Positions 42,459-56,200 of a stretch of DNA of 64,000 nucleotides are shown one piece after another. A program made the translations under genes and the position numbers. Positions within the stretch are counted from its first letter, which is position 1. Every line of letters begins with the position of its first letter. The notes beneath the pieces are model-generated. The model ran no database searches. It was not told the origin of the DNA and saw only the letters and a list, made by a program, of their open reading frames with translations. The stretch comes from Nocardia anaemiae NBRC 100462 (GTDB lineage: Bacteria > Actinomycetota > Actinomycetes > Mycobacteriales > Mycobacteriaceae). Location of the stretch: assembly GCF_001612725.1 (NCBI RefSeq), contig NZ_BDAZ01000008.1, positions 388,804-452,803 on the forward strand. Direction: 5' to 3'.

Positions 42459-45400
42459 TCAGGGTCGCCCCGGAAATCGCTGACCGTATTCGGCCAGCCC
42501 GCCGAGCGCCCGGATCCAATGTTCGGCGAAGGTCTTGACCTCGTCGCCACCGAATACCTCGGCCGCGTAGTCGAAGCGTACGAGCAGGCCGTCGGCGGTG
42601 GCGTCGGCGGTGATATCGAGCAGCAGATCCGCGGCCGGTGCGTCGGTGTGCACGCGCGCCGGACGCAGATCCCGGTAGCGCAACCCGCACCGGCCGGTGG
42701 GGAGTGCGGTCAGGGCGGCGGCGGTATCGGGATTGAGATAGCGCAGCAGGCCGTAACCGACGCCATAGGACGGCACGGCACCGGTGAGCCGTTTGACCTG
42801 CTCGATCGCGACGCCCGCCGCGCGACCACCGACCAGTGCCTCCTCGATGTTCACCCCCTCCAACCGCAGCGGGAGCGGGTAATCGGTGGTGAAGGCGCCG
42901 ACCAGGGTATCGGTCTCGGCCATCGCCCGGCTATCGGCGGGCAGCCGGACCACCGGGCCGATGGCCTCGGTGACGGTTTCGCCCGCGGAGGTGATCTGTG
43001 CCAGCGCGAGGGCGGTGAGCAGGACTTCGTCGACGCTGGCACCGTGCGCGGCGGCCGCGGCGACGACGGCGGCGGTGCCCTCGGTGGTGATCGTCAGCGA
43101 GACCCGGCGCCGCGCGCGCAGGTTCTTGTTCGTGGCACCGGCCTTGGCGGCGGGAACCGCGCTCAGGGTGTGGTGCCACCACGCCACTTCCTCGATTGCT
43201 GCCGGGCCGCTCGCACCCTCGGACAGCACCCGCAGCAGGGCGGACAGTCCGGCCTCGGGGACGGCGGGCGTGCGGTGCCTGCCGCGCGACCAGGCCAGCG
43301 ACAGCTTGTCGATGATGGTGCGCCACGAGGTGTCGTCCACGACGAGGCCATTGGCGACGATGACCATGGTCGTTGGCACCTCGCGGCCGCCGACCAGTAC
43401 GAAGCGGATATTGCGGCCGCGTGTCGGATCGAGTTCGGAGGCGACCGCGCGCACCACATCGTCGACCGGCGGCGGGCTCTGGTCGATGCCGTACTCCAGG
43501 CCGAGGAAGGCCTCGTCGAGACGCTGTGCCTCGGCCGGGATCTCGAAGACCGGGGCGCCCGCACCGTCACGATGCAGCCGCACCCACAGCATCGGATGCT
43601 GTTCGAGCACCGTATCGACGGCGAATTGCACCGCTTCCGGCGAGTAGTTGGGCGGGATCTCGAGCGTCAGGACGCGCAGTTCGACACCGAAGTCCAACAG
43701 CCGCACGGCATTCGGGGTCAGTGACAGCGGGATGGGGGCGTCGTCGGGTTCGTCGGAGCGGTGCGCGACGGCGAATTCGATCGGGTCGTCGTCATGGATG
43801 ACCGCGAACGGGACCCGCTGGGGTTCATGCGCAATCTCGGGTTCGTCGTCGTCGAGTTCCAGTACCGGAGCCTCGACCGTCGGGGGCAGGTCATCGGCCG
43901 GTGCCATGTCCTCCGCCGGTTCCGGGGCATCGATAGGTATCGGGACCAGCACCGATGTCGGGTAGTCGTGGTCGAACGCGGCCGGATCGGCCAGCGGTGC
44001 CGCGTACTCGTAGCCCTCCGGCGCGGCGGCGTATCCGACCGCGCCTTCGGTCGGCTCCGCGACCTTCTCGACCGGCGGCTCGGGCTCGGCGAGCAGAGCG
44101 GCCAGGATCGGTCCGATTTCGGCGAAGGCCGCCGGTGCTGTCATCAGCTCGTGGGTCGCCTCGACCGGATGCTCGTTGATCGTGCCGTCGACGTACGGTC
44201 GCCAGGCCCGGGATTCGGCGGTGTGGCCGGTGGCGCTGAAGAACTCGAGCGTGCCGTGGAAAACCTTGTGCTGATGGTTGATTCCGAGCTCCACCGAGCG
44301 CACCGCGCCACGGTAGCTCTGGCGCAGGCGTTCCGGGGTCAGCAGCGCCAGTTCGGGCGGGATGTTGGCGTACAGCACCGCGAGCGCCTCTTCGGTGAGG
44401 TTGCGGATATTGGTGTCGCCCAGCATGTCGGGGCCGATGCCGAGTTCGGCGAAGGCCGAGCGCAGTTCCGCCCAGAAGTCGGCGATATTGCCGCCGGTGC
44501 GGCTGTCCAGCATGGCGAGCAGCGCGACTTGCGCACCCGCCGACTGCAATTCGACCGCGACGGCATGCGCCAGCGCACCACCGAGTGACCAGCCGAGCAA
44601 CCGATACGGCCCCTCAGGCTGCACCGCGCGGATCTCCTCGACATAGCGCCGGGCCATGGCATCCAGCGAATCCGGCCGGAAGTCCGGTTCGGACAGCGCG
44701 GGCGATTGCAGACCGAAGATCGGACGGTCGGCGGGCAGGTACTGCGCGAGACCGGTGTAACACCAGGACAATCCGGCCATCGGATGGATGCAGAACAGCG
44801 CCTCACCGGTGCCGTGCCGGATCGGCAGCAGCACGTCGAGTGCGGCCTCGGCGTTCAATCCGTATTCGTATGCCTCGGTGTCGTCGGCATCCATGATGCG
44901 CTGGGTGAGCGCCGCGACGGTCGGATCGGTGAAGAACCACTGCACCTGAACCGCGATACCGGTCAGCTCGCGCAGTTTGTGCACCGCGCGCATGGCGGCC
45001 AGCGAACTGCCGCCGAGTGCGAAGAAATCGTCGTCGGAGCCGACCCGCTCGATGCCGAGCACCTCGGCGTATACGTCGGCGACGGCCTGCTCCTGCGGGG
45101 TCGACGGCGCGAGGTAGGGGCGCGGGGCGAGTTCGGGTGCGGGCAGCGCCGCCCGGTCGAGCTTGCCGACCGGGGTCAGCGGCACCATATCGAGTACCAC
45201 CACCGCCGAGGGCACCATATGCCGAGGCAGGCTGCGCGCGGCGTATTCGGTGAGCGCATCGGTATCGATGGTCCGTCCCGGCACCGCGAGCACGTAGGCG
45301 ACGAGAATCTTTTCACCCGTTGGGCTTTCCCGACCGATCGTGACGGCGAACTCGACATCGTCGTGGCCGCCGAACACCGCATCGATCTCACCGAGTTCGA

Positions 45401-48400
45401 TGCGCTGGCCGCGGATCTTGAGCTGAAAGTCCGTGCGACCGAGGTATTCGAGCTCCCACTCCCCCAGTTCGCCGACCCAGCGCACCAGATCGCCGGTGCG
45501 ATACATCCGCGCACCGGGCGGTCCCCATGGATCGGCGACGAAGCGTTCCGCGGTCAGCGTCGGACGGTCGTGGTAGCCGCGGGCCAGCGCGGTGCCACCC
45601 AGATACAGCTCGCCGACGGCACCGGGCGGCACCGGACGCAGCCGCGAATCCAGCACCACCATCGGCGTTCCCGGCACCGGGCCGCCGATGGTGATGCGCT
45701 GTCCGGCGATCAGCTCGCTCCAGGACGCGGCCACCGTGGCCTCGGTCGGTCCGTAGCCATTGATGAAGTGCCGTCCCGGTTGCCATGTGGCGACCAGCTC
45801 CGGCGTGCTGGACTCGCCACCGCAGCACAGGTATCGGAATTCGTCCAGACCGGCCGGATCGACGGTGCCGAGCACGGCGGGAGTGAAGATCGCGTGGGTG
45901 ACCCGCTCGGTGCGCAGCAGCGCGGTCAGCTCCGATCCGCCGAGGACGGTGGACGGCACGATGACCAGTGTCGCGCCGTTGTGGAAGGTGCACAGCCACT
46001 CCAGAATCGACGGATCGAAGCTCGGCGAGCACAGATGTAGGAACCGATGCTGCGGACCGAGCTGGAATACGGCGCTGGCGTTCGCGACGGCCCCACCGAC
46101 GCCGACATGGGTGACGGTGACACCCTTCGGTGTCCCCGTCGAGCCGGAGGTGTAGATGACGTACGCCGGATGCTCTGGCAGCAGTGTCGCCAGCCGCTCG
46201 GCATCGGTGATGGGCGAGGGCGACTTGCTGGCGACGGCCGCGTGGATCGCGGGATCGTCGAGCTGTAGCCAGCTGGTTTCGCTCGACTCCTCGGGCAGCC
46301 GCTCGGTGTAGGTGGAGGTGGTGATGCCGAGGACGACACCGGAATCGGTGAGCATGTGCTGGATCCGGTCCGTCGGATAGGTCGGGTCGATAGGCACATG
46401 CGCGCCACCGGCCTTGGCGACGGCCCAGAAGGCCGCGACCATTTCCAGCGAACGCGGGAAGGCCAGGGCGACAAGGCGCTCCGGGCCGACGCCGCGATCG
46501 ATCAGCACCCGAGCCAGTCGCGAGGAGTATTCGTCCAGTTCCCGGTAGGAGATCGAGCGACCGGCCGTGCGCACCGCGACATGTTCGGGATCGACGCTCA
46601 CCGCGCTGGTCAGCAGGTCCGGCAGCAGCCGGACGGCGGGCGTCTCACCGCGGCGCACCGGTGTCAGGGCCTGCTCCTCGGCCACGCCGAGCAGCCGCAG
46701 GTCACCGATCGGAGCATCCGGGCGGGCGACGATCTCGGTGAGCAGCCGGGTGAACCGGGCGGCGAACATCTCGATTGTCTTGTCGTCGAACAGGTCTCGC
46801 GCGAAGATGAACTCACCGCGCAGGCTTTCCGAGGCGGTGCCCGGCGCCCACATGGTCAGTGACAGATCGAACTTCGCGGTGTCGACGGCGAAATCGAAGG
46901 TCTGCGCGCGTAATCCGGGCAGTTCGAAGGTGCTGGTCGGCAGGTTCAGATACGACATCGATACCTGGAACAGCGGGTGCCGAGCCGTGGAACGCGGCGG
47001 GTTCAGCAGTTCGACCAGCCGCTCGAACGGCAGGTCGGCATGCGAAAAGGCCTGCAGGTCGGTGTCTTTGGCATGGGCGAGCAGATCACCGAAGGTGCGG
47101 TCGTCGGGCACCGGTAGCCGCAGCACCAGCGTATTGACGAACATGCCGATCATGTCGTCGAGTTCGGCCGCGCCGCGACCGGCGACCGGGGTGCCGATGG
47201 CGATATCGTCGGTGCCGGACATGCGCGCCAGGAATACCGACAGCGCGGCGTGCACCACCATGAACATGGTGGCGTTGTGTCGGCGGGCCAGGCGCACCAG
47301 ACCGGCGTGCACCAGCGGGTCGATCTCGAATTCGGTGCGCCCGCCGGTGAAGGTACGCAGCGCCGGGCGTGGTCGGTCCGTGGGCAGGTTCAGTTCGTCG
47401 GGTAGATCGGCCAGTGCGCTGCGCCAGTATTCGGCCTGGGCCGAGATCAGGCTCTCCGGATCGTCCTCGGAGCCGAGCACCATGCGTTGCCAGACACTGA
47501 AATCCGCGTACTGCACCGGCAGCGGTGACCACGAGGGAACCTCGCCCGCGCTGCGTGCCGAGTAGGCCAGCATGACGTCACGGACCAGCGGCGACATCGA
47601 CCAGCCGTCGGCGCCGATGTGATGGGCGACGAACACCAGGATGTGGTCACCGGTATCGAGCCGGAACAGGGCGGTGCGGAAGGGCACCTCGACGGTGACA
47701 TCGAAGCCCGTCGCGACGATCCGCTGTACCTGCTGCACCGCCTCCGATTCCGCGATCGGTATCGGGACCAGGTCGATCGGTACCTCGTTGGGTGCGAGCA
47801 CCTCCTGCACCGGTCCGTCGGCGGTCTGCGGGTAGACGGTGCGCAGCACCTCGTGCCGCGCCACCATATCCTCGACCGCCGAACCCAGTGCGGCGATATC
47901 GAGTTCGCCGGACAGCCGGATCGCCACCGGGATGTGATAGGCCGTCGAGCTGGGATCGAACTGGTTGATGAACCACATCCGCAACTGCGCCAGCGACAGC
48001 GGGACCTGTTCGGGGCGTAGCCCGGCCAGCAGCGGTTGTCGCCGCCCGGAACCGGCATGGGTTTCCACATTGGCGGCGAGTCCGGCGACGGTCGGTGTCT
48101 CGAAGATCGATCGCACCAGCACCTTGGTGTCGAGCGCGTCGCCGACCCTGGCCGCCACCTGCGTGGCGAGCAGCGAATTACCGCCCATGGCAAAGAAATC
48201 GTCATCGCGCCCGACTCGCTGCACACCGAGCACATCGCCGAAGACACCGGCCACGATCTCCTCGACCGGTGTCGCGGGCGCGCGGAAGACCTGCGTCTCG
48301 AACTCCGGATCGGGCAGCGCGGCGCGATCCAGTTTGCCGTTCGCGTTGCGCGGTAGGGCCGTCAGCGTGACGAACGCATTGGGCATCATGTACGAGGGCA

Positions 48401-51400
48401 GCACCGCGGCCAGCCCGGCCTTCAGTTCGGCGACCACGACCTCGTCGACGGGTACCACATAGGCCACCAGCCAATCACCGATGCGCGCATCGGATTTGAC
48501 GACCACCGCGGCCTGCGCGATCTCGGGACGGGCCAGCAGCGCGGTCTCGATCTCGCCGAGTTCGATGCGGAAACCGCGGATCTTCACCTGGAAGTCGGTG
48601 CGGCCGTGGTACTCCAGTTCGCCGTGCGCGTTCCAGGACACCAGGTCGCCGGTGCGGTACATGCGGGCACCGGATTCGAACGGGTTGGCCACGAACCGTT
48701 CCGCGGTCAGATCGGTTCGTCCGAAGTAGCCGCGCGCCAATTGCGCACCGGCCAGGTACAACTCGCCGGATACGCCGACGGGCACGGGCCGCAGGCGCGA
48801 ATCCAGGACGTAGACATGGCTGTTCCACTGCGGCGCGCCGATCGGCACCGTTACCGCGTCGGCGTCGGTCACCCGGTGGCTGGTGATCGACACCGCCGCC
48901 TCGGTCGGGCCGTACAGGTTGAACAGGTCCGCGCCATTGCCTTGACGGAATCGCTGCGCGGTGGCGGCCGGTAGTGTCTCACCGATGGCCAGCACCCGAC
49001 GCAGCGAGCGGGACAGCTGCCCCGTCGATAGCGCGTCCAGCATCGATGGCACGACGTGCAGGGTTGTCACCGACTCGCGCGCCATCAATTCGTTCAGATA
49101 GGCCGGATCCCGATGACCGTCCGGCGCGGCGATGACCACGGTGCCGCCGCATACCGCCGCAGTCCAGAACTCCCAGACCGACAGATCGAAGGTGGCCACC
49201 GTCTTGAGCAGCACCACATCATCGTCTGCGAGACCGAATCGGGTTGTCTCCCAGAGCAACTGGTTGACGATCGCGCCGTGCGGAACCGCAACCCCCTTCG
49301 GCTGCCCGGTCGAACCGGACGTGTAGATCACGTACGCGGTATTCCCCGGTAGCAGCGCACCGCGGCGTTCGCGCGCCGTGAGCGGAGCGTCCGAGTAGTG
49401 CGAAAGGTCGAGCTCATCGATCGTCACGGAATCGACGGCATCGGTATGGAAGCCGTCGTGTACGGAGCTCAGCAGGCAGACCGGTCCCGCGGTCCGCAGG
49501 ATGTACTCGACGCGTTCGGCGGGCTGGTCCGGATCGATGGGCACATACGCCGCACCGGATTTCGCCACCGCGTACATGGCGACGATCAGATCGATGGACC
49601 GCCGGATGCCCAAGGCCACCCGGTCCTCCGGGCGCACGCCGCGCTCGATCAGATACCGCGCCAGCCGATTCACCCTGGCGTCGAGTTCGCCGTAGCTGAG
49701 CTTGCGTCCCGGCTGATCGGATACCACCGCCACCGCGTCCGGGTCGGCGGCCACCGTCGCATCCAGCAGCGACACCAGCGTCGCCGCCGTATCTACCGGG
49801 TGCGCGGTATCGTTCCAAGCTGCCAGGATCCGCGAATTCTCGTCCGCGGCAAGCAGTTCTATCTCACCGACCCGCACCGCCGCGTCGGCGAGCACGGCAT
49901 CGAGCACCCGGACGAATCGGTCGGCGAAGCCCTGCACCGTCGGCTCGTCGAACAAATCGGTGGCATAGCCGAAGTCGGCCACCATTCCGGCGGGCGCGCC
50001 GTCGTCGGTGTAGCGATCGGCCAGCGAGATGTGCAGATCCGTCTTGGCAAGCTGCAGATCGAAATCGACCGTCGCCACCGAAAGCCCGGGCAGCTCCAGC
50101 GTGGTTTCGGCCAGGTTCTGGAAGGACAGCCCCACCTGGAACAGCGGATTGCGGGCGATCGAGCGAACTGGATTCAGCGCCTCGACGATTCGCTCGAACG
50201 GCACATCGGCATTGGCGAAGGCCTCGAGATCGCGCTCGCGCACGTCGGCGAGCAGAGCGGCGAAGGTATCACCGGGACGTACCCGCGTCCGGAACACCAG
50301 CGTGTTGACGAACATGCCGATCAGATCATCGAGTTCGCGCTCACCACGACCGGCGATGGGCGTACCGACCGCGACGTCGTCGGTGCCCGACAGCCGTGCC
50401 AACAGCACCGCGAGCGCCGCATGCACGACCATGAACAGCGAGGCGTGATTGGCCCGCGCCAGCGCATGCAGTTTCGCGTGCCGATCCGCCGAGATCTCGA
50501 ATCGCACCGACTTGCCCTGGAACGACTGGGCCGGGGGGCGCGGACGGTCGGTCGGCAGTTCGATCTGGTCCGGCAGCCCGGCCAGGGTCCGCCGCCAGTA
50601 GGCGATCTGCTGTGCGGCGGGCGATTCCGGATCGTCCTCGTCACCGAGCGCCGCGCGCTCCCACAGCGCGTAGTCGGCGTATTGCACCGGCAGCGGCTGC
50701 CACAGCGGCGCCTGCCCGTTCATGCGCGCGGCGTAGGCGACCATGAGATCGCGGGCGAGCGGTCCCATCGATGCGCCGTCGGCCGCGACATGGTGCACGG
50801 TCAGGGCGATCACATGTTCGCGCGGGGCCAGGCGGAACAGCGAGACCGCGACCGGAACCTCGACGGTCACGTCGAAGGTCAGCACCGCGAAGTCGATGAG
50901 CCGAGATACCAGTTCGTCCTCGGTCACATCGACCGGCACCATGGCGAACCGGGTATCCGGCACCGGATGGATGACCTGATGCGGCCGCCCACCGATGCTC
51001 GGATAGGTGGTCCGCAATATCTCGTGCCGGGCCAGCACATCGCCGATGGCCAGCCCCAGCGCCGCCGCATCGAGCTCACCCGTGAGCCGCACGGCGAGCG
51101 GAATATTGTCCACCGCCGAGGTCTCGGTATCGAACTGGTTGAGGAACCAGTACCGCTGCTGCGCCAGCGACAGCGGAATCAGCTCGGGCCGCTCCCCCGC
51201 GACCAGCCGCGGCCGACTCCGGCCGGATCCGGCGGTGCGCTCGACCACGGCGGTGAAGGCGGCGACCGTCGAGGCGTGGAACAGATCCCGGACCGCCAAC
51301 TGGGTATCCAGCGCCGCATCGAGTCGCGCGGTCACCTGGGTGGCCAGCAGCGAATTGCCGCCCAGCTCGAAGAAGTCGTCATCCAGTCCGACCCGCGCGA

Positions 51401-53051
51401 CACCGAGCACATCGCCGAAGGTGCCCGCGACGATCTCCTCGACCGGCGTCGTCGGCGCGCGGAATACCTTGGCCTCGAATACCGGTGCGGGCAGCGCCTT
51501 GCGGTCCACTTTGCCCATCGGTGTCAGCGGCACCGTGTCGAGCACCGTGATGGACGCGGGCACCATATGCGCGGGCAATTTCCGCTCTGCCAGGGCCTTC
51601 AGTTCCGCCATATCGACGTGCTGTCCGTCGATGGGATGCACATACGAGGCCAATACGGTGGTACCGCTGTCGAGTTCGTGCCCGACGGTCACCGCGAAAT
51701 CCACGCGATCGCATGAGCCGAGTACCGCGTCGATTTCGGTGAGTTCGATGCGGAAGCCGCGGATCTTCACCTGGGAATCGTTGCGGCCGAGGTACTCCAG
51801 TTCACGGGTCGCGGTCCAGCGCACCAGATCGCCGGTGCGGTAGAGCCGGGTGCCCGGTTCGAACGGATTGGCCACGAACCGGGTTGCGGTGAGCGTAGGT
51901 TGGCCGAGATAACCGCGCGCCAGTTGCGCACCGGCGACATACAGTTCGCCGACCACCCGGTTCGGCACCGGCACCAGTCGATCGTTGAGCACATAGGCGG
52001 CGATGCCGTGGATCGGCGGACCGAGGGTCACCGGCTCCCACGGCACCATCGGCGCGGTGATATTGGTGGCGATGGTGGCCTCGGTCGGACCGTAGGCATC
52101 GAAGAATTCGCGTAGCAGCCCGCCCGCGATCGGTAGTACCCAGCGCCGCACCAACTGCGGCGGGCAGGCCTCACCGCCGGTCGCCACGACCCGCAGTTCG
52201 TCGAGTCCGTCGGGCTCGACCGAGGCCAGGGCCGCGGGCGTGACGAAGGCGTGGGTCACCCGCTCGCGCCGCAGCACGGCGGCCAATTCCGCGCCGCCGT
52301 AGACGGTCGGCGAGACGACCACCATGGTGGCCGCACCGCCGAGTGCCAAGAGCAGTTCCAGCACCGACGCGTCGAAGGACGGGGAGGCGAAATGCAGTGT
52401 CCGGGCGGTGCTGGTCACCCGGTAGCGGGTGCGCTGCTCATCGCAGAAGCCGGATAGTCCCTGATGGGTGACCACCACGCCCTTGGGTACGCCGGTCGAG
52501 CCGGAAGTGTAGATGACGTAGGCCGGATGTGCGCCGTGCAGTGGTCGCACCCGATCCTGATTGGTCACCCGGTCCACCGGATACCGTTGCATCAGTTGCG
52601 CGGTGATCGGGTCGTCGAGCACCAGCCATTCGGTGTAATCGGGCAGGTCGCGGCGGACCCCGGCGACGGTCAGGCCGAAGCTCACCGCGGAGTCGGTCAG
52701 CATGTGCGCGACCCGATCCGCCGGATAGTGCGGGTCGATCGGCACGAATCCGGCGCCGGTCTTGGCCACCGCCCACACCGCGAGCACCGAATCCACCGAG
52801 CGCGGCACGGCCACCGCGATCAGATCTTCCGGTCCGACACCACGATCGATGAGAAGCCGGGCCAACCGGGTCGAACGCTCATCCAACTCGGCATAGCTCA
52901 GCCCGCCGGAAGTGGCATCGGCATCGGCGAATACCACGGCGAGGCCGCCGGGATTCGCCTCGACGGCGGCCGCCATCAGCTGCGGCAGGGTGATGACGCG
53001 CGTCCGCTGTGTCCGTGTCCGAGCCGGTCGCACCCGAGCCTGGCGCGTCAC
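42459..53051 (-). CDS. Non-ribosomal peptide synthetase, A-PCP-C-A-PCP-C-A-PCP-TE-E*
   Basis: The 3,530-residue synthetase starts with GTG and directly with an adenylation domain. Approximate landmarks: A1 SGSTGVPKG 181; PCP1 GGNSLL 563; C HHVAADG 752; A2 SGSTGQPKG 1245; PCP2 GGNSLL 1622; C HHIGADG 1808; A3 SGSTGTPKG 2300; PCP3 GGSSLA 2680; TE GWSLGG 2817. After the thioesterase comes an acidic linker (about residues 2990-3105) and a 425-residue epimerase-like domain where HHxxxDG reads NGLVVDD. No C domain precedes A1, so this looks like a starting enzyme with three modules. No methylation domain is seen. It lies downstream of a second NRPS gene. Confidence 0.95.
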   Translation of the reverse strand: MTRQARVRPARTRTQRTRVITLPQLMAAAVEANPGGLAVVFADADATSGGLSYAELDERSTRLARLLIDRGVGPEDLIAVAVPRSVDSVLAVWAVAKTGAGFVPIDPHYPADRVAHMLTDSAVSFGLTVAGVRRDLPDYTEWLVLDDPITAQLMQRYPVDRVTNQDRVRPLHGAHPAYVIYTSGSTGVPKGVVVTHQGLSGFCDEQRTRYRVTSTARTLHFASPSFDASVLELLLALGGAATMVVVSPTVYGGAELAAVLRRERVTHAFVTPAALASVEPDGLDELRVVATGGEACPPQLVRRWVLPIAGGLLREFFDAYGPTEATIATNITAPMVPWEPVTLGPPIHGIAAYVLNDRLVPVPNRVVGELYVAGAQLARGYLGQPTLTATRFVANPFEPGTRLYRTGDLVRWTATRELEYLGRNDSQVKIRGFRIELTEIDAVLGSCDRVDFAVTVGHELDSGTTVLASYVHPIDGQHVDMAELKALAERKLPAHMVPASITVLDTVPLTPMGKVDRKALPAPVFEAKVFRAPTTPVEEIVAGTFGDVLGVARVGLDDDFFELGGNSLLATQVTARLDAALDTQLAVRDLFHASTVAAFTAVVERTAGSGRSRPRLVAGERPELIPLSLAQQRYWFLNQFDTETSAVDNIPLAVRLTGELDAAALGLAIGDVLARHEILRTTYPSIGGRPHQVIHPVPDTRFAMVPVDVTEDELVSRLIDFAVLTFDVTVEVPVAVSLFRLAPREHVIALTVHHVAADGASMGPLARDLMVAYAARMNGQAPLWQPLPVQYADYALWERAALGDEDDPESPAAQQIAYWRRTLAGLPDQIELPTDRPRPPAQSFQGKSVRFEISADRHAKLHALARANHASLFMVVHAALAVLLARLSGTDDVAVGTPIAGRGERELDDLIGMFVNTLVFRTRVRPGDTFAALLADVRERDLEAFANADVPFERIVEALNPVRSIARNPLFQVGLSFQNLAETTLELPGLSVATVDFDLQLAKTDLHISLADRYTDDGAPAGMVADFGYATDLFDEPTVQGFADRFVRVLDAVLADAAVRVGEIELLAADENSRILAAWNDTAHPVDTAATLVSLLDATVAADPDAVAVVSDQPGRKLSYGELDARVNRLARYLIERGVRPEDRVALGIRRSIDLIVAMYAVAKSGAAYVPIDPDQPAERVEYILRTAGPVCLLSSVHDGFHTDAVDSVTIDELDLSHYSDAPLTARERRGALLPGNTAYVIYTSGSTGQPKGVAVPHGAIVNQLLWETTRFGLADDDVVLLKTVATFDLSVWEFWTAAVCGGTVVIAAPDGHRDPAYLNELMARESVTTLHVVPSMLDALSTGQLSRSLRRVLAIGETLPAATAQRFRQGNGADLFNLYGPTEAAVSITSHRVTDADAVTVPIGAPQWNSHVYVLDSRLRPVPVGVSGELYLAGAQLARGYFGRTDLTAERFVANPFESGARMYRTGDLVSWNAHGELEYHGRTDFQVKIRGFRIELGEIETALLARPEIAQAAVVVKSDARIGDWLVAYVVPVDEVVVAELKAGLAAVLPSYMMPNAFVTLTALPRNANGKLDRAALPDPEFETQVFRAPATPVEEIVAGVFGDVLGVQRVGRDDDFFAMGGNSLLATQVAARVGDALDTKVLVRSIFETPTVAGLAANVETHAGSGRRQPLLAGLRPEQVPLSLAQLRMWFINQFDPSSTAYHIPVAIRLSGELDIAALGSAVEDMVARHEVLRTVYPQTADGPVQEVLAPNEVPIDLVPIPIAESEAVQQVQRIVATGFDVTVEVPFRTALFRLDTGDHILVFVAHHIGADGWSMSPLVRDVMLAYSARSAGEVPSWSPLPVQYADFSVWQRMVLGSEDDPESLISAQAEYWRSALADLPDELNLPTDRPRPALRTFTGGRTEFEIDPLVHAGLVRLARRHNATMFMVVHAALSVFLARMSGTDDIAIGTPVAGRGAAELDDMIGMFVNTLVLRLPVPDDRTFGDLLAHAKDTDLQAFSHADLPFERLVELLNPPRSTARHPLFQVSMSYLNLPTSTFELPGLRAQTFDFAVDTAKFDLSLTMWAPGTASESLRGEFIFARDLFDDKTIEMFAARFTRLLTEIVARPDAPIGDLRLLGVAEEQALTPVRRGETPAVRLLPDLLTSAVSVDPEHVAVRTAGRSISYRELDEYSSRLARVLIDRGVGPERLVALAFPRSLEMVAAFWAVAKAGGAHVPIDPTYPTDRIQHMLTDSGVVLGITTSTYTERLPEESSETSWLQLDDPAIHAAVASKSPSPITDAERLATLLPEHPAYVIYTSGSTGTPKGVTVTHVGVGGAVANASAVFQLGPQHRFLHLCSPSFDPSILEWLCTFHNGATLVIVPSTVLGGSELTALLRTERVTHAIFTPAVLGTVDPAGLDEFRYLCCGGESSTPELVATWQPGRHFINGYGPTEATVAASWSELIAGQRITIGGPVPGTPMVVLDSRLRPVPPGAVGELYLGGTALARGYHDRPTLTAERFVADPWGPPGARMYRTGDLVRWVGELGEWELEYLGRTDFQLKIRGQRIELGEIDAVFGGHDDVEFAVTIGRESPTGEKILVAYVLAVPGRTIDTDALTEYAARSLPRHMVPSAVVVLDMVPLTPVGKLDRAALPAPELAPRPYLAPSTPQEQAVADVYAEVLGIERVGSDDDFFALGGSSLAAMRAVHKLRELTGIAVQVQWFFTDPTVAALTQRIMDADDTEAYEYGLNAEAALDVLLPIRHGTGEALFCIHPMAGLSWCYTGLAQYLPADRPIFGLQSPALSEPDFRPDSLDAMARRYVEEIRAVQPEGPYRLLGWSLGGALAHAVAVELQSAGAQVALLAMLDSRTGGNIADFWAELRSAFAELGIGPDMLGDTNIRNLTEEALAVLYANIPPELALLTPERLRQSYRGAVRSVELGINHQHKVFHGTLEFFSATGHTAESRAWRPYVDGTINEHPVEATHELMTAPAAFAEIGPILAALLAEPEPPVEKVAEPTEGAVGYAAAPEGYEYAAPLADPAAFDHDYPTSVLVPIPIDAPEPAEDMAPADDLPPTVEAPVLELDDDEPEIAHEPQRVPFAVIHDDDPIEFAVAHRSDEPDDAPIPLSLTPNAVRLLDFGVELRVLTLEIPPNYSPEAVQFAVDTVLEQHPMLWVRLHRDGAGAPVFEIPAEAQRLDEAFLGLEYGIDQSPPPVDDVVRAVASELDPTRGRNIRFVLVGGREVPTTMVIVANGLVVDDTSWRTIIDKLSLAWSRGRHRTPAVPEAGLSALLRVLSEGASGPAAIEEVAWWHHTLSAVPAAKAGATNKNLRARRRVSLTITTEGTAAVVAAAAAHGASVDEVLLTALALAQITSAGETVTEAIGPVVRLPADSRAMAETDTLVGAFTTDYPLPLRLEGVNIEEALVGGRAAGVAIEQVKRLTGAVPSYGVGYGLLRYLNPDTAAALTALPTGRCGLRYRDLRPARVHTDAPAADLLLDITADATADGLLVRFDYAAEVFGGDEVKTFAEHWIRALGGLAEYGQRFPGRP

Positions 53052-53277
53052 CTGATCACCGCTTGCGACTGCTCGCAGGTCGCTGGAAACAACGCAGCTT
53101 CCTCATGCCGACGTTGTGCAACCACCCGAAACATGAAGGAGCTCACCTACCCTGTAATCCCTAAAAAGTGCTCCCCTCCCAGCGCTTGCTCAGAAGCATC
53201 GCATGGTCAGACGCCGATCGTAACCGCAATGGCCGCTTGTTCCCGCCGACGATCTGCCTGCGTTCCCCGGCCGATCG

Positions 53278-56200
53278 CTACCGCTCGGGGGTTTCGAGCA
53301 GCTCAGCGAGCCGGGGACCGATCTCGGCCAACGCTTCGGCAGAGGTCATCAACTCGTGCGTCGACCCGATCGGGCGATCGATGATCTCATCGGAGACGAA
53401 AGGCTGCCAGTCGGCGGGTGCGCGACCGCCGCGGGCCTCGGCGTCGACCGTGGCTCTGAAGAACTCGAGCGTCCCCTCGAACACTCCCGGCCGGTACTGC
53501 GATTCCAGCTCGACCGTGCGCATGGCCGTGCGATAGATCAGTCGCAGTCGTTCGGGGGTGAGCACGTCCACGCCCTGGCCGACGGCCATCGCGTGCAGCG
53601 CTGCCACGGCCTCGTCACCGATGTCCTGCAGGTTTTCCGCCGCGGGCAGCGCCGAGGCATCCAGACCCAATTCGGTGAAGGCCTCGCGGATCTGGTTCCG
53701 GAAATCGGTGAAGTCGCCGCCCGGGTAGGCGTCCAGGATCGCCAGCAATTCGACCTGCGCGCCCTCGGACTGCAATTCGGTCGCCACCGCGTGGGCCAGT
53801 TTGCCGCCGAGCGACCAACCGAGTATCCGGTACGGTCCCTCGGGCCGCACCGCACGGATCTCGGCGACATAGCGGCGCACGATCTCCGCCATCGAGCTCG
53901 GGTGATAGTCGTCCTCGGTGAGCGCGGGCGTCTGGATGCCGTAGATCGGTTGGTCGGCCGGGAGGACCGTGGCCAGCCCGGCATAGGACCACGACAGTCC
54001 GGCCAGCGGGTGCACGCAGAACAGCGGCGGCCTGCTGCCCGCGGCGCGGATCGGGAGGATCACGCCGAGCGCGGCCGCCGAGCTGGATTCGTAATCGTGT
54101 CCGTGCTCGAGCGCCGCGATGATCTGCCTCGAGATGCCGAGCACCGTCGGTTCGGTGAAGAACCAGGCGACCTTGATCTGCGCACCGGTCACCTTGCGCA
54201 GTCGGCTGACGACTTGGGCGGCCAGCAGCGAATTGCCGCCGAGGCCGAAGAAGTCGTCGTCGAGGCCGACCCGGTCGACGCCGATCACTTCGGCGAAGAC
54301 ATCGGCGACGGTCGATTCGAGCGGGGTCGTCGGTGCGCGGAACTCCCGTGGCGCGACGACCGGTTCGGGCAGCGCTCGGCGATCGAGCTTGCCGTTGGGG
54401 TTCAACGGCAAGGCATCGAGTTCGACGATGGCGGCCGGAACCATATAGGACGGGAGGTGTTCGGCGACATGGGTCCGCAGTGCCTCGGCATCGACTGTGG
54501 TCGCGGGTACGACGTAAGCGACGAGCTGATCCGAACGCACCACCACCACCGCCTGTGCCACCGATTCGTGTGCGGTGAGCGCGGTTTCGACCTCGCCGAG
54601 TTCGATGCGCAGGCCGCGCAGTTTGACCTGGAAGTCGGTGCGGCCGAGGTAGCCGATCGCACCGTCGGCCCTGCGGGTGACCAGGTCGCCGGTGCGATAC
54701 ATCCGGGAACCGGGGGCACCGAATGGGTTGGCGACGAACCGATCCGCTGTCAGATCGGTGCGTCCCGCGTAGCCGCGCGCCAACTGCGCACCGGCCAAGT
54801 ACAACTCGCCCGCGACACCCGACGGCACCGGGTGCAGCCGGGCATCCAATACGTACGCTCGGGCATTCCACACCGGCAGACCGATCGGCACCGCGCCCTC
54901 GATATCGGCGGCCACCGGACTGTGCGTCGCGTGGACGGCGAATTCGGTCGGTCCGTAAAGGTTGTAGAGTTCGGCCGAGCTGACCTTGCGGATGGCCCGA
55001 ACCGCGTCTGCGGAGAATGCCTCACCGGCGATCAGCAGGGTGCGCAGCGATACGAGGGCGCTGGCCTCGACCGCGCCCGCGAATACGGTCAGCATCGAGG
55101 GGACGAACGAGGTCATGGTGACCTGCTCGGCCGCGATGACCTCCGCGAGGTACTGCGGGTCACGATGGCCCTCCGGTGCGGCCACCACGATTCGGCCGCC
55201 GGTGGACAGCGGGCCGAACAGCTCCCACACCGACACATCGAACGTCGCCGGGGTCTTGAACAGCACGATGTCATCGGCACCGATGCCGTATTCGCCGGTG
55301 ATCCAGCGGATCTGGTTCAGCACCGCCGAATGCGGTACCGCCACCCCCTTCGGCCGACCGGTCGAACCCGAGGTGAAGATGACGTATGCGGTGTTGCTCG
55401 GCCGCAGCGGCGGGATCCGCTCGGTGACCGGCTCGTCCGAGTAGCCGCACAGATCCAGCTCATCGATGGTGAGGGTCGGCAGGTCGGTCGTGAAGTCGTC
55501 GCGCGAGGTGGTCAGCACGCACACCGGCGCGGCCGATTCGAGCACATGGCCGATCCGCTCCGCTGGTTGCTCGAGATCGAGCGGGACATAACCGCCACCG
55601 GCTTCTTGCACGGCGTAGGCGGCGACCACGAAATCGACCGAACGCCGCAGGGCAAGGGCGACAAGCCTTTCCGGGCCGACACCGGCATCGATCAATCGCC
55701 GCGCCAACCGGTGCACGCGCGCACCGAATTCGGCGTAGGTCAGCGAGGAGGAGACCGGCGACGTACCGGTTGCGCCGTCCACGATCGCGACCGCATCAGG
55801 CGTCGCCGCGGCCTGCCGGGCGAATTCATCCACAAGCGTGCCGACCGCACCCAGCTCATGGTCGGTGTCGTTCCACCGCCACAGCACCTCGGCCCGTTCG
55901 GTATCGCTGAGCAGATCGATATCGCCGACCGGTGCGTCCGGCCGAGCCACGATCTGCTCGAGCAGGCCGACGAACCGGTCCGCGAATCCCTGGACCGTGA
56001 CCTCATCGAAAAGATCCCTGGCAAAGGACAATTCGGCGACCATACCGGCACTCTGCGCGGACTCCTGAATGGTCAGCGAGAGATCGAATTTCGCGGCATC
56101 GATCTCCAGATCGACCGCGCCGATAAGCAATCCGGGCAGCTCGAAGGAGGTGTCCGGCAGATTCTGGAACGACAGCATGACCTGGAACAGCGGATGCCGT

